Below are positions 1 to 8,736 of a DNA stretch of 12,205 nt, piece by piece. Position 1 is the stretch's first letter. The number at the start of each line of letters is the position of its first letter. The translations under genes and the position numbers were made by a program. The DNA is taken from the NCBI GenBank assembly GCA_000310025.1, contig FN649032.1:1-12205 (forward strand), written 5' to 3'. Source of the DNA: Ectocarpus siliculosus. Lineage: Eukaryota; Sar; Phaeophyceae; Ectocarpales; Ectocarpaceae. The notes below the pieces were generated by a model. It worked only from the letters and a program-made list of their open reading frames with translations. It did no database searches and was not told the origin of the DNA.

Positions 1-540
1 GTATATGATTGGATTAGGCGGGGTCGACGAAGGCGCGGCCGCAGCGAGGTGGTACACCCAAGGTTCCGTGGGAGGCTCACAGCACAGCAGTTAGTGAGTC
101 CAGCATTATTCCAGCTCGGCGCAAGAATGTAAAGAAAGAAAGGAAGGTATCTAAAGCTTGGTGTGGGCGTGGAGGAAAGCGCGTCAGTGTGGCCTCACCC
201 AGATCCACGGCGCCAGGCTCACCCAGGTCCACGGCGCGATGCTGAGGGCGTTGTCGCATCTCCCGTGTTTCGTACAGTGCACACGCACGCCGAGACCTTG
301 GGCAGGTCTCTTCATCATACTTACTTGTTGCAGATTTAAACGGCACGGGGGGTTTAGTTGTTTTCAAAGCTCTAAGACGTGTCGTCTTTCCTTAGTCGGG
401 ACGAATAGGTCCCGTGGTGATCATCCCGAATACCCGTCGGCACCCGTAGGATGCTACACCACCGATACCAATGGATCGCTACCCACGGTTATCACCACGG
501 GTGCCTGTGGCTACCCACGGTGACGACCATGGGCTAGCGT
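1..540. other. No supported gene; degenerate edge of minisatellite
   Basis: Open frames here (about 100-120 codons on each strand) lack recognisable motifs. The minus-strand one (77-367) opens with TTG rather than ATG. From about 410 onward the sequence holds scattered, degenerate copies of the TACCCACGG/CCCGTGG motif that becomes regular after 540. This looks like the diverged border of the minisatellite. I see no promoter or RNA gene. Confidence 0.5.
193..240. repeat. Two tandem copies of a 24-bp unit
   Basis: Two adjacent near-identical 24-bp units read CTCACCCAG(A/G)TCCACGGCGC, starting near 193 and 217. The period is a multiple of three, so an open frame on the minus strand shows a repeated AVDLGE motif, but that frame has no ATG start and no recognisable domain. 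I treat this as a simple local duplication in non-coding DNA. Confidence 0.7.
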
Positions 541-890
541 TAGGCATCAGTTTGGGTGCCCATGGGTCACCATGTGTGTGGCCATAAGTCACCATGGGTA
601 CCCACGGGCAATACCCATGCGTACCCATGGGCACCCATAGGCATTGCCCGTGGGAACCCATGGGTACCCATGGACATTGCCTGTGGGAACCCATGGGTAC
701 CCATGGGTCACCCATGGGTACTCATAGGCATTGTCTGCGGGAACCCATGGGTACCCATGGGCATTGCCTGTGGGAACCCATGGGTACCCACCGGATAGTT
801 TCACTTGGTTATGTATGGGTACCCATGGGTACCCATGGGCATTGTCTATGGTGCCCGTGGGTACCCACCGTGTAATTTCACTTGGTTATG
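540..890. repeat. Self-complementary minisatellite, TACCCATGGG type
   Basis: The stretch is built from the 10-bp motif TACCCATGGG, whose reverse complement is the same motif shifted in phase, so both strands carry the same repeat. It is full of GGTACC and CCATGG palindromes. A higher-order unit of about 33 bp (CATTGCCTGTGGGAAC then CCATGGGTACCCATGGG) recurs with CATTG at 642, 675, 729 and 762. Near the right end a 30-bp module ending TTTCACTTGGTTATG occurs twice, at 784 and 861 (77 bp apart). Since 10 is not a multiple of three, all six frames give the same peptide (MGTHGYPWVP). The several 70-90 codon open frames here are therefore by-products of the repeat, not genes. Confidence 0.95.
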
Positions 891-1963
891 GGCCAATGTA
901 TCAAACATCTGCACCGAGACAAATAAATAAACGGAAAACCCCGACCCAATGAAGAGGGCCGCGGGGCGGGAAAGCTTCGGGTGTGGTTTGAAACCCTTTT
1001 GTCACCTGAACGGGCACGCACGAATGCGTGTATACTACCTCGGGGAGAGATAAAGTAAGGAACAGAACGTCAATTGGCAATGCGGGTTCGCTTCGGCGAC
1101 GATATGAAACCCGGTATGTCGTGACCATCTCGCGTCCACGTGGTTGAAACCCCCTTACGTTTCTTGGGGCGGGGTCGCTTCTGCCACGACCTGAATCCCT
1201 TACCCCTTGCTGTATATGCCCCATATTCGGCACTATTTGGCTCGGTCCTGAAGAACCACGAAGGAAACACTAACATACGTAATGACGCCACCAAAAGACG
1301 ATGTTGTGAAAAAAAATATGAAGCCAAACACAGCACCATAGAAAATCCACGCTCGACACCTTCACGACGAACTCCGTATCGGGCATCGTAAAATATCGTC
1401 GTTACGCTGTGTACGACGCAACAAGGAAAAAAGGTTTCGTCGGAACCAAGATATTGACAAGAAGTCGGAACCACGATGTTGACATACGCACGGCACATAT
1501 CGTCCCGAGAACAGACAACACCCCCGCCAGGAAGGAAACCCATACCGGGAAACGTTGGCAATTTACAATGCCAACCGTGCAATAGGACAAGAAAAAAAAC
1601 GACAACAACGCCAACCCATTCTAGTAAACCCACTGTAGTAAGAAACGTCGCCGATCAAAGTGACATGACGCAGCTAGATAAGAGGAAGCAACCTAAACGG
1701 CTCGAATGTACGTAAAGCAGCCCCATTAGGCAGCGCGAATGGTGTAACCATAACCAAGTGCATCCTTCAGCCCATCACCCCAGGACGTCTGAGCGGGTGG
1801 AATTCCTCTCTGCTAGGTAGAGAGCACCAGGGAACTCGGATCGGTAGGAATGTTGGCCCACTCTCGACACACCGTAGGAGGACGAAAAAGATGACACCGG
1901 GAGCTGTGCGGTTCCTGACGTCTACAACCTGCCGTTCCGGATGTATGTGTTGTACGTGCTTCG
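891..1963. other. Intergenic stretch without a supported gene
   Basis: The longest open frame is on the minus strand (1070-1633, about 187 codons). It opens with GTG, begins with a hydrophobic stretch and then turns basic, with no motif I recognise. A hidden exon cannot be excluded. A short imperfect direct repeat, GTCGGAACCA(A/C)GAT(A/G)TTGACA, occurs at 1439 and 1464. The part just below 1964 lies downstream of the KDZ-like gene and would hold its 3' UTR. I did not find a clear poly(A) signal. Confidence 0.4.
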
Positions 1964-2935
1964 CTAACGGTCAAAGGTCGGGTGCTGGGACAACAGCTTT
2001 TTGGTGAGCAGGAGCTCGTTCTTGAAGCAGATGTTGTTGTCCAAGACGAAACGGTTCGGCACCTTTGGTATGCGCATGAGTACATGTCGAAACCCTGGTC
2101 AGCAAGAGAGGCATGCGTTTCAGAACAAATGTGGGTAGTTAACGTAGTTGGAGGTACTTAGCCTTAATGGATGAAACAACACGGATTACGAGTGAGACAG
2201 CGAGGAGAAGACATCAACGGGGGTCTGTAATGACGGTGTTAACCAGAAACTGCTATTGGTTCGACGCAGGGTGTATCTGACGCACCGCTTAGCCACCCGT
2301 TGTTGGACTCGGCGATGGAGGAGTTCCAGTAGAACTCGGGTGGGTCTTGCTGCAAGTTCCACAGAAGAGGGTTGTTGTAGTCGTTTGGGTTGTTGAGGAT
2401 AGAGCACGCAAGCTCCGTATGGCCCCTATAATGGAACCTGCCGGCGTCCATAGTAACGATATGCGCACAACGCGTGTATTGGGTACGGCCGGGGTATGTG
2501 GTACTTCATTCCAAGTTGGAGTTTGGACACACTGTACACGTCACCCCAAACGCCCCGCCAACTACAACTTAGAACGCCCAACCTGCTGCTGTGAGTAACT
2601 TACCTACAGTGAGCACGCCCTACTTTAGGCCGAGGTGTACGTAGTCTCTCGTTGAATTGCCCCGGGTGCTTTGGAAACACCGGCCCACGTGTCACGTACC
2701 GGTCGACGATCAGCATCGTTCCAACCCAGGACAGATCCCCTCGGCCGCTCATGTAGCGGTCCAGAACGCAGGCCTTATCGTAAAAGAGGATGGTCGGGCG
2801 TCGATCCTCATCGGGAAAAATATGTTTCAGGGCCGCGTCCACATCGGCACATCCTTCCGCCTCCAAGAGGGGCACTATCCCGCAGATGATCCCGCAAGAC
2901 CAGCTCGCGGAGACTCCCCCAGCTGCTCTTCCTTC
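1964..2935 (-). other. Exons 7-9: KDZ catalytic core
   Basis: Exon 7 (2935-2700) encodes AAGGVSASWSCGIICG, PLLEAEGC and FYDKACVLDRY, and ends LIVD plus CG before a GTACGT donor. Exon 8 (2437-2286) starts after GGCAG with the G that completes Arg394, giving VDRFHYRGH, then CSILNNPNDY, EFYWNSSIAESNNGWLS and one G before GTGCGT. Exon 9 (2094-1964) starts after CTGACCAG with GG, giving WLSGFRHVL, then NRFVLDNNICFKNELLL and a TAG stop. This reproduces in order the KDZ hallmarks: a D-containing C/L block, VDxFH...H with C and NP, an SSIxE(Q/S)xN block, a WxxGF block and an FxLD block. The junctions fall exactly inside conserved motifs, which is strong evidence for splicing rather than frameshift damage. 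Confidence 0.88.
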
Positions 2936-5900
2936 CTAGAATTGCACGGAGCATCCTCTTGTCCTCAGGCTATGTTGTCGGCACACACACGCACGCAGTG
3001 ACAAGGGAGCTAGGGGTTTGTGATGGTGCCGATCAATGTGGCTGAAGTCCGGCTGCTCCCATGCGCGCCAGATTCGTTATGATACATTCGATACCGCCAC
3101 GTTCAAAATAGGTTAAACCCGAAGCCTGCGGTGTCAGTGGGCTTCCATCGTAGGCCCTCCTACAGTGTATTCTTGGAGTACATGGTGATGTACACCCTCA
3201 ACTGATGTTGGTGTGTGGAGCTTCTGTCTCAAGTCCATGCGGTGTGACAAAGAACGTTTTCGTCGTCTGCCGGGCGCGTTCCGTCCTCGCCTGAGAACCC
3301 ATGTCGGAGGGTTAATCCCGGCCGGAACGCGCCTATTGTCCTGTAGCTGTGGTGGGGTTAGGAGTAGAGTGTAGGGTAAAATAGCTTGCCCTGTTGAAGG
3401 AAATACGTAGAGGTGGGTATTTCTCGCCCGTGAAGCAGAGGGGCAGTCGATGCAAAAGCCACGGCGCTTGTGCGAGAGTTTTTAGATTGGAACGTGCACA
3501 CATCACGTACGGGAGTACCTCTAACATTTGTTCTTGCTGAAGCAAAACCGGCACCCCTATCGGAGCGGTTTTCCAACAAAAAACTACCAAAAATAAAAAA
3601 CTCAAGGGGAAAGGAGGGGTTCTGTAAAACGGGCCAGATGAAGGAGAAGGACCCCAAGCAGCCCTGTACCTTCGAAGAAGTCCAGAGCCTCCCCTTTACT
3701 TACTCTTCTTTTGACTCACGACGAAACACGTACTTGAGAGGTAGTTTATAAGCCCTCCCGAACCCTCTGGTGATGTAAAGACGATATCATGTCGGTAACC
3801 AATCACGGAGTATGCCACCGCCGCGATGGTTGTTTATGCAGAAACCCCACATCAAAAACGCTTCGTCGTAGGTTGCTGTTTCGTCCTAAAGGGGGGTGGG
3901 CGTAGCATGCGTTGATTCTACGACACCTCCTGGTCCAAGAAGCGCACTCACTGTGCTGCAGTCCACGTAGCCTTCCGGTTCCTTCTGTTGAACTCGTCCT
4001 CCTGTGCCTTGTTTGCTGTGCACGTTAGCCTGTTGTCCTCCCGATTGTTTCCGCAGGGCGGTTGTGCGACCCAGAACGCGCATTTGTGCCCGTGTACAGC
4101 AGCGTGGTTCTCGCAGTATCTGCCATTCAAAGATCACAAAAAGATCACGAAAAGACCTCGGCGTATCTTGATTATTGTTGCCTTCCTACGATACGCAGTT
4201 TGTGTTGATTGTCGTTTGACTGGTCTCGCAGTGTATGGAAGACGTAGCTGGTTACGTTATGCATGCTGTTGGTAAGCCTCTGTGTCACGAGAACCTCAGC
4301 CATCGATCTAGCGTTGTACAAGCGGCACGCCTTACTATCCCAGAAAGCTAATCGACGGCGCAGCTGCCATCGTTTTTCCTCATACCGATACGTCGATTAA
4401 CGCGTGTCTCAGCAAGCGTCATGAACTTGGGCATGACGCTTCCATTCAGGTAGCTTTAGCGACACGTATTGAACGTTGGTTGTGGTGATGATGCACGAAT
4501 ACGTGCAGCCTAGCGGCAAGGGCTTGGGACAGGGCTTCGGACGAGGGTTAGCTACTAGGGAATCGTGCTCAACCGTGTCTTCGCTCGAGACTAAGTTGCA
4601 ACGTACCTCTGCGTGGAATGAAGCCCTTCAATGCCACGGTCACACTTGTAGAATGAGCACTGGCTTGTGAAGGCGCGGGACGTTTGAAGGAGAGGGTGGT
4701 GTCGAGTTATATTTTGTGGGAGCAACAGGCGTTACAAACGACGTTGATGGTTGGTCTGTGCGTGAGCTGGGCAAACAGGGAAAATTCCGGGAACCATGCG
4801 ACAACAAAGGAGTGTGTGTACGGGGACCTTCAAGTAACACTTAGCGCCCCACCCACGCCGCCTCGAAAGGCAGGTCTATGCGAAACACACGGCAGCGCCA
4901 ACTAACGGCGAGAACATCGAATTGCGCCTAACAAAGTCCCGGCAATACGCATCATTTAAGAAAAATATCATCTACCCGCCGCTGTGCAACGTCCTTGGCA
5001 GTGTTTGGAGCGGACGAACCCAAACCGACGAGAGGAAGGTATGGATAGCGACGACGAAGTATGAGACTGTCTTGCGACACCAGAATAAAACGAGCCAAGA
5101 GTAAGGCATTCTCCGCCGAAAAAAACACTTGCAGACCTTGAAGTATCGCGTGGACGTATTGCCGTCTATCGCGGCCGCCTGCGTCCAGAAGTCCTGTCCC
5201 TCTATGGGAGTGTATTTCCGGCACTGATCACAAGCGTGATCTACCCACGGGGAGTCCCTCCAGTACCTGTCGTTGAACTCCTCCTCGACACGACGTAGCC
5301 CCGCCCAACTATTGCATCCTGACTGCTCACCTCTCTGATCAAACACATCGACAGCCTTGGGATCCCTTGGCTTGAGTGCCTGGCCGGGCAATGCGTACCA
5401 CTTGTGTGGACCTTGCACGCAATCATAACGGAGAAAGTTTGAGTAACGGCAAGCAAGACGAAGAACTTGAGTCAGTTGCCAGAACGATAGCTGAAGGCGA
5501 CTCGCCATCGGTTGTCGGTTCTGTGTGAATAACCCTCCGTGCTGTAGAGGACGCGCGGTCGTCCGTGTAACCGCTAAGGCTTGTCAAACATGTCCCACCC
5601 CGGGTAGGTGTCCCACCCCTTGCGTAATGACAGAGGAAAGACAAGAAGAAACAAACGATTGACTACTGCCAAATAAAAGGCTCGCACGCATGTCCCCTGC
5701 TCGGCGCTCCCTTATCCTTCCTACGAGAAGTTACTGTTAACCTGTACGCGGTCGGATTTGGGATTGGGTACTAATGTTTGTTCGCCTTCGATGGGAAATG
5801 TATTCCAATGCGGGGAGAGGTCTGCTGTGTTGTCACAACAGAATACAACATGTTGCAGTAAGGGGACAACGCAACTTTCTTACCGACATCATTTGCGGCC

Positions 5901-6320
5901 TCAAGCACGGCGTATATCTCCCAGCACTGCAGGAGCTCTGAACCCAGGAGGCGCAACTCCCGGCCGCCGCCGGCGTCCGCGGCGGCCGTGTTGGAGTGCA
6001 GTTCAGCGTAGGAGTTGAAGCCCCCCCTGTCAGATATGCAACGTAGCAGCGATGTGTGCCACAGTAACCCACAGAGGGATGCTGGATCCTCTCCTCAGGA
6101 GTACCCTAGGCGACGAAACGTTTACCAGGGGTTAGGGTTACGATAGAGAATTGGTAGAGTGGCTAACCAAGCTGAAGCCATCGACTGCGGTTGCGATTAC
6201 TTGGTTGGCATGTACGTCCGCCCCTTCTTTTAACAAGTTCCACGACAACATGCACGGCGTCAGGATGCTGTCGATTTCCGCGGACTTATGGTCCGCTAGC
6301 GGGCAATCACATGTCCGCAT
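1964..6320 (-). CDS. KDZ-type transposase-like protein with CxC5/CxC6-like zinc cluster (9 exons)
   Basis: Exons on the minus strand: 6320-6142, 6026-5884, 5411-5137, 4659-4607, 4119-3952, 3290-3164, 2935-2700, 2437-2286, 2094-1964 (stop TAG). All eight introns are GT-AG, and the phases fit to give 1464 nt, or 487 residues. Exons 1-2 are an alpha-helical N-terminus. Residues 109-199 hold GPHKWYAL and a VDHACDQC knuckle. Residues 200-250 form a Cys/His cluster (CSFYKC, YCENH, then C230, C239, C250). Residues 321-487 match the KDZ core: FYDKACVLDRY, then VDRFHYRGH with a C and NP, then NSSIAESNN with WLSGF, then NRFVLDNN. I infer D368, D393 and E437 to be the acidic active site of an RNase-H-like transposase. 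Its role would be DNA binding and cutting of a large transposon, or a domesticated derivative. No stop or frameshift was found in the exons. The start at 6320 (AAC before ATG) is provisional, and exon 1 is the least certain part. Confidence 0.85.
3164..3290 (-). other. Exon 6: basic linker of the KDZ-like protein
   Basis: This 127-nt exon begins after the acceptor TTCTCAG. Its first G completes Gln273 and it ends in phase 0 before GTAGGAGG. It encodes a strongly basic stretch (RGRNAPGRRRKRSLSHR) followed by a His-rich segment ending QEYT. It lies between the zinc cluster and the catalytic core, where related proteins have a basic linker, so a DNA-contact or nuclear-targeting role is plausible. 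It is less certain than the flanking exons because the family signature here is weak. Support comes from the phase match on both sides. Confidence 0.6.
3952..5411 (-). other. Exons 3-5: cysteine/histidine cluster (CxC5/CxC6-like)
   Basis: Exon 3 (5411-5137) starts after a long pyrimidine tract and GCAAG. Its first two bases complete Gly108, giving NDVGPHKWYAL, and it runs through EEEFNDRYWRDSPWVDHACD to IDGNTSTRYFK. The small 53-nt exon 4 (4659-4607) encodes CSFYKCDRGIEGLHSTQ and ends at AG before a GTACGT donor. Exon 5 (4119-3952) completes the Arg codon and continues YCENHAAVHGHKC, C239 and LTC, ending at a perfect GTGAGT donor. The spacing DG-x8-C-x4-C, then YCxxH and further Cys, is the layout of the zinc-cluster domains found N-terminal to KDZ transposases. 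An alternative exon 3/4 junction (5129/4663) is also in frame and would insert VCNQ before CSFYKC. Confidence 0.8.
4414..4441. repeat. Perfect 10-bp inverted repeat inside intron 4
   Basis: AAGCGTCATG and CATGACGCTT are exact reverse complements, separated by 8 nt. They could form a hairpin in DNA or in the intron RNA. The repeat sits between the small exon 4 and exon 5 of the KDZ-like gene. No target duplications or larger element are evident around it. Confidence 0.8.
5884..6320 (-). other. Exons 1-2 of the KDZ-like gene (N-terminal helical region)
   Basis: Exon 1 (6320-6142) reads MRTCDCPLADHKSAEIDSIL and continues to GFSLVSHSTNSL. It ends in TC before a GTAACC donor. Exon 2 (6026-5884) follows a CTGACAG acceptor, with one base completing Ser60, and contains SYAELHSNTAAAD, then ELLQCWEIYAVLEAANDV. 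It ends at a strong GGTAAGA donor. The compact, charged and helical composition with no stops differs from the flanking introns. An alternative acceptor further upstream would prepend residues ending LLWHTSLLRCISDRGG to exon 2. The phase match to exon 1 favours the shorter form. Another 5' exon cannot be excluded. Confidence 0.6.
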
Positions 6321-6585
6321 GTTGCCGCCGAGTCACTTGCGTGTATTTCGGGCCAAGGATTGATTCGATTCGCCCATGGACGGAGTGGTGTGGCCGGCCA
6401 CCGTTGAGGTGATGTCGTTCGTAATCTCGGATTTGAGACGCATCTAGATTTCGGAACGAAATCGGGAAGAGTCAGATATTCCAGAAAGGATGTTGGAAAA
6501 TGACCCCACCTAGTTTAATCCCCCTTTTCTCTCCCGAAATACGCCGGAGCTACCGAGGAGAAGGGATATATTTGAGAGTCGTAAC
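6321..6585. promoter_or_regulatory. Divergent intergenic region between the two mobile-element-type genes
   Basis: This 265-bp gap separates the provisional ATG of the KDZ-like gene (minus) from the ATG of the tyrosine-recombinase gene (plus). Any 5' promoters of both genes must lie here, or the KDZ gene must have a further 5' exon overlapping it. I see no clear TATA box. The region includes CGATTTCGGAACGAAATCG-like short inverted sequence around 6448. The regulatory role is inferred from position alone. Confidence 0.35.
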
Positions 6586-8626
6586 ATGCCGCCTCGCAAC
6601 ACGCGGCGCTCCACGGCGGCGACTTCGGCGGCTGCTTCTTCTACAACGACTTCCTCAGCGGCGGCGCCTGCTTCCTCAGCGGCTGCTGCCCCGGCGGCGG
6701 CTGCCGCGGCCCCAGCGGCTGCCAGCGCGCCGATGGGACCGCTTTCCCTGCCTCCACCTGGGCTGCCTCCCCGGCCCGACCGCCAGACGGCCACGTGTGT
6801 GGACGCGACCACGGCGGCCTACGCTCTGCCGTGCTACACGGCGCTGGTGCCGGGAGCAGGGGCAACGCTGGACCTTGGGCGGGCGTTCGACCGCAACCGG
6901 CTCGGTTGCGAGCAGGGCACTGTGGAGGAGTTGGTCCTCCGTTTGGGTGAGGTGGCCACTCGGCTGCCGCCCCTTCCCGGGGCGGAGACCTACACGGCAG
7001 TTTTGGCGCGCGCCAGGAAGGTGGCCACTTCGCGGGCGGGCGACAAGTCCGTTGCCTATCGCCAGGCCGAGGCGAAGAAGCTCCTGGCCGAGTACACTGT
7101 GGAACTCGCGCTCCGCCATGGCCGCCTCCTGCAGTCAGAAGGCTGTGTTCGTCGTGCCAGACGGAAAACGTGGGACATTACAACTATTGTTGGTCCTGCG
7201 GTGTTTAGCCTGCCCGCGGGCGTCCGGTACCGCGTGACCCTCAAGCGGCTCGGGTGTCGATCGATTTCGACGCGCTGCGCGCTCGTGGTGATCAGGTCCT
7301 CTCGGCCGCATCTCACCGTCGTGCTCAACAGCGCAAGTGCGCCGTAGCGGACGGGTTCGACGCTTTCATACTTTCGGCGACTGAACAACGTCGGGGTTGG
7401 AAGCAGGCGTCGGACCGAGACGTGTTTGACTATCTCTGCTTCTTGGACACACAAGGTAGTGGTACCAAGTGGGTGGGTTCGACGCTTTCATACTTTCGGC
7501 GACTGAACAACGTCGGGGTTGGAAGCAGGCGTCGGACCGAGACGTGTTTGACTATCTCTGCTTCTTGGACACACAAGGTAGTGGTACCAAGTGGGTGCAC
7601 GACAGGGCATGCCCTGGTGTCGGCACGACTCACGGCCGCGATTGTCTTCCAAACACGCCATGTGCTAAGCGGTATGCCGCCGCGTCCATGCAGAAAGGGA
7701 TCGTGTCCAAGCTGAAGATGGCGATGCAAGAACAGTTGGGAAAAGACAGCAGCTGGGACCCTGCCACGCGCTCGGGCAACCCCTGTTGTAGTCCTCTCGT
7801 CGACTCCTACCTCGTCTTCACGGGGGAGGAACAAAAACGTGTGGGTGTCGCTGTCAACCAGGCAGAGGCTATGTTACCGCACGTCCTCATCGACCTGTTG
7901 AGGGACATGCGCTCTCGCGCGCAGACTGCGTCCTCTCTGGCGGAACGTATTGAGCTCACCAGGGACGTCGCTTTGTTTTCGCTGGCGTTCGCCTCCATGC
8001 GGCGAGGCCATGATCTCTCCTTCACTATGGGATCGCAAGTTCTGCGGTTGCCCGCGGGGCAGGGTCTTCTGATTTCAACTTCCAGTTTGGCAAGACCCTC
8101 CGGGACTCTGTTGATGCCGTGGTCGTGCATCCGGACGTCGCTTGCCCGTCTATTTGTGCGGTGCGCAATGTTACGGCCTACATCAGTGCGGCGGAGCGTA
8201 TTGGCTGGGATTTGTCCCAAGGGCATCTGTTTCCTATCGTTCTGCTGGGTGGAACTCGGGGCTGCGCTCCGCTTACGGCGGTTTAGATGACGGCTGCCCT
8301 ACAAGGGCATTTGCGAGCGGCGGGACTGCCGCACCGCTACACTATGCACTCGTGCCGCGTCGGAGGTTCTCTAGCGCAGTCGCTAGACGGAACGGCGATG
8401 GACGCTATCATGAAAATTGCCGGGTGGCGTACGGAGAGTAGCGAAGCGGTATGTTGGCGCCACTACTAGTGTGGGGGCAACGGGTTCCAAGAGGACCCGT
8501 AGCGAGCTGTACGCAGACTCAAATGCGTTGCCGTTGTCGGCTGACTTCACATGCGATTTCTCTGCGTGTGCTCGCCGCGAAAAAGAAAGAAAGTTTGGGT
8601 GGGCGAGACCTAGCTTAGAGGCGTGA
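6586..8626 (+). pseudogene. Tyrosine recombinase (Crypton/YR-type) pseudogene
   Basis: The frame opens at ATG 6586 with an Ala/Ser/Pro-rich tail, then a helical region. Homology-like sequence then jumps between frames. A CxxC...YCWxCG zinc-ribbon pattern (about 7146-7202) is in another frame. A core-binding region with DALRARGDQVL, GFDAFILSATEQ and DVFDYLCFLDTQGSGTKWV follows from about 7254. After the duplication, RDVALFSLAFASMRRGHDLS carries the first catalytic Arg (8003-8005). FNFQFGKTLR, then TMHSCRVGGS with the H..R pair (8347-8358), GWRTES, and finally VAKRYVGATTS with the nucleophile Tyr (8450-8452) complete the fold. Lesions: a shift near 7137, TAG at 7206, the 122-bp duplication, a one-base loss near 8071, TAG at 8284 and a shift near 8437. 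The family is expected to cut and rejoin DNA through a tyrosine intermediate. This copy cannot make the full protein unless recoded. Confidence 0.85.
7353..7596 (+). repeat. Perfect 122-bp tandem duplication in the recombinase gene
   Basis: Copies 7353-7474 and 7475-7596 are identical over all 122 bases by eye. As 122 is not a multiple of three, the duplication shifts the reading frame. Each copy contains CACACAAGGTAGTGG. Splicing from the GT of copy 1 (7456) to the AG of copy 2 (ending 7577) would remove exactly 122 nt and restore the single-copy frame. The end of copy 2's intronic part has a pyrimidine-rich run (CTATCTCTGCTTCTTGG) before ACACAAG. It may be a real recent duplication, a newly formed intron, or an assembly artefact. 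Confidence 0.95.
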
Positions 8627-8736
8627 GTGGTCAATAACTAAGATGTGACAGATCGGATAATTAACAAGAAAGTAATGGGCGGGACCACAGGCCGGCGCAC
8701 GAGGCCTCACCCAACCAAATCCAATACTTACATCGA

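Noticed and set aside
556-875. Several overlapping 70-93 codon ORFs on both strands encoding MGTHGYPWVP-like repeats
   Set aside because: They arise automatically from a 10-bp self-complementary repeat read in any frame, so they are not evidence of a coding gene.
540-890. CRISPR array
   Set aside because: The repeats are contiguous with no unique spacers of constant length, there are no cas genes, and the rest of the window is eukaryotic.
1070-1633. 187-codon minus-strand ORF with a hydrophobic start
   Set aside because: It opens with GTG rather than ATG, has no recognised domain and turns low-complexity basic. An ORF of this length can occur by chance in 12 kb. It is kept only as a note in the intergenic entry.
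4972-5508. A 178-codon ORF starting MASRLQLSFWQ as a stand-alone gene
   Set aside because: Its start (5508-5412) is a pyrimidine-rich intron tail, and its end (below 5137) is the next intron. Only the middle is exon 3 of the KDZ-like gene.
5560-5620. Small extra exon reading GWDTYPGWDMFDKP between exons 2 and 3 of the KDZ-like gene
   Set aside because: It follows a good pyrimidine tract and AG but ends in a stop with no donor in phase. Exon 2 joins exon 3 directly in frame.
7170-7208. A 39-nt GT-AG intron ending at the TAG of 7206-7208
   Set aside because: Its length is a multiple of three, so it would not produce the frame change needed. It is also implausibly short, and the removed part encodes a good CxxC zinc-ribbon pattern.
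6500-7237. 245-codon plus-strand and 147-codon minus-strand Arg/Pro-rich ORFs
   Set aside because: They are shadow frames of the GC-rich Ala/Ser-coding start of the recombinase pseudogene.
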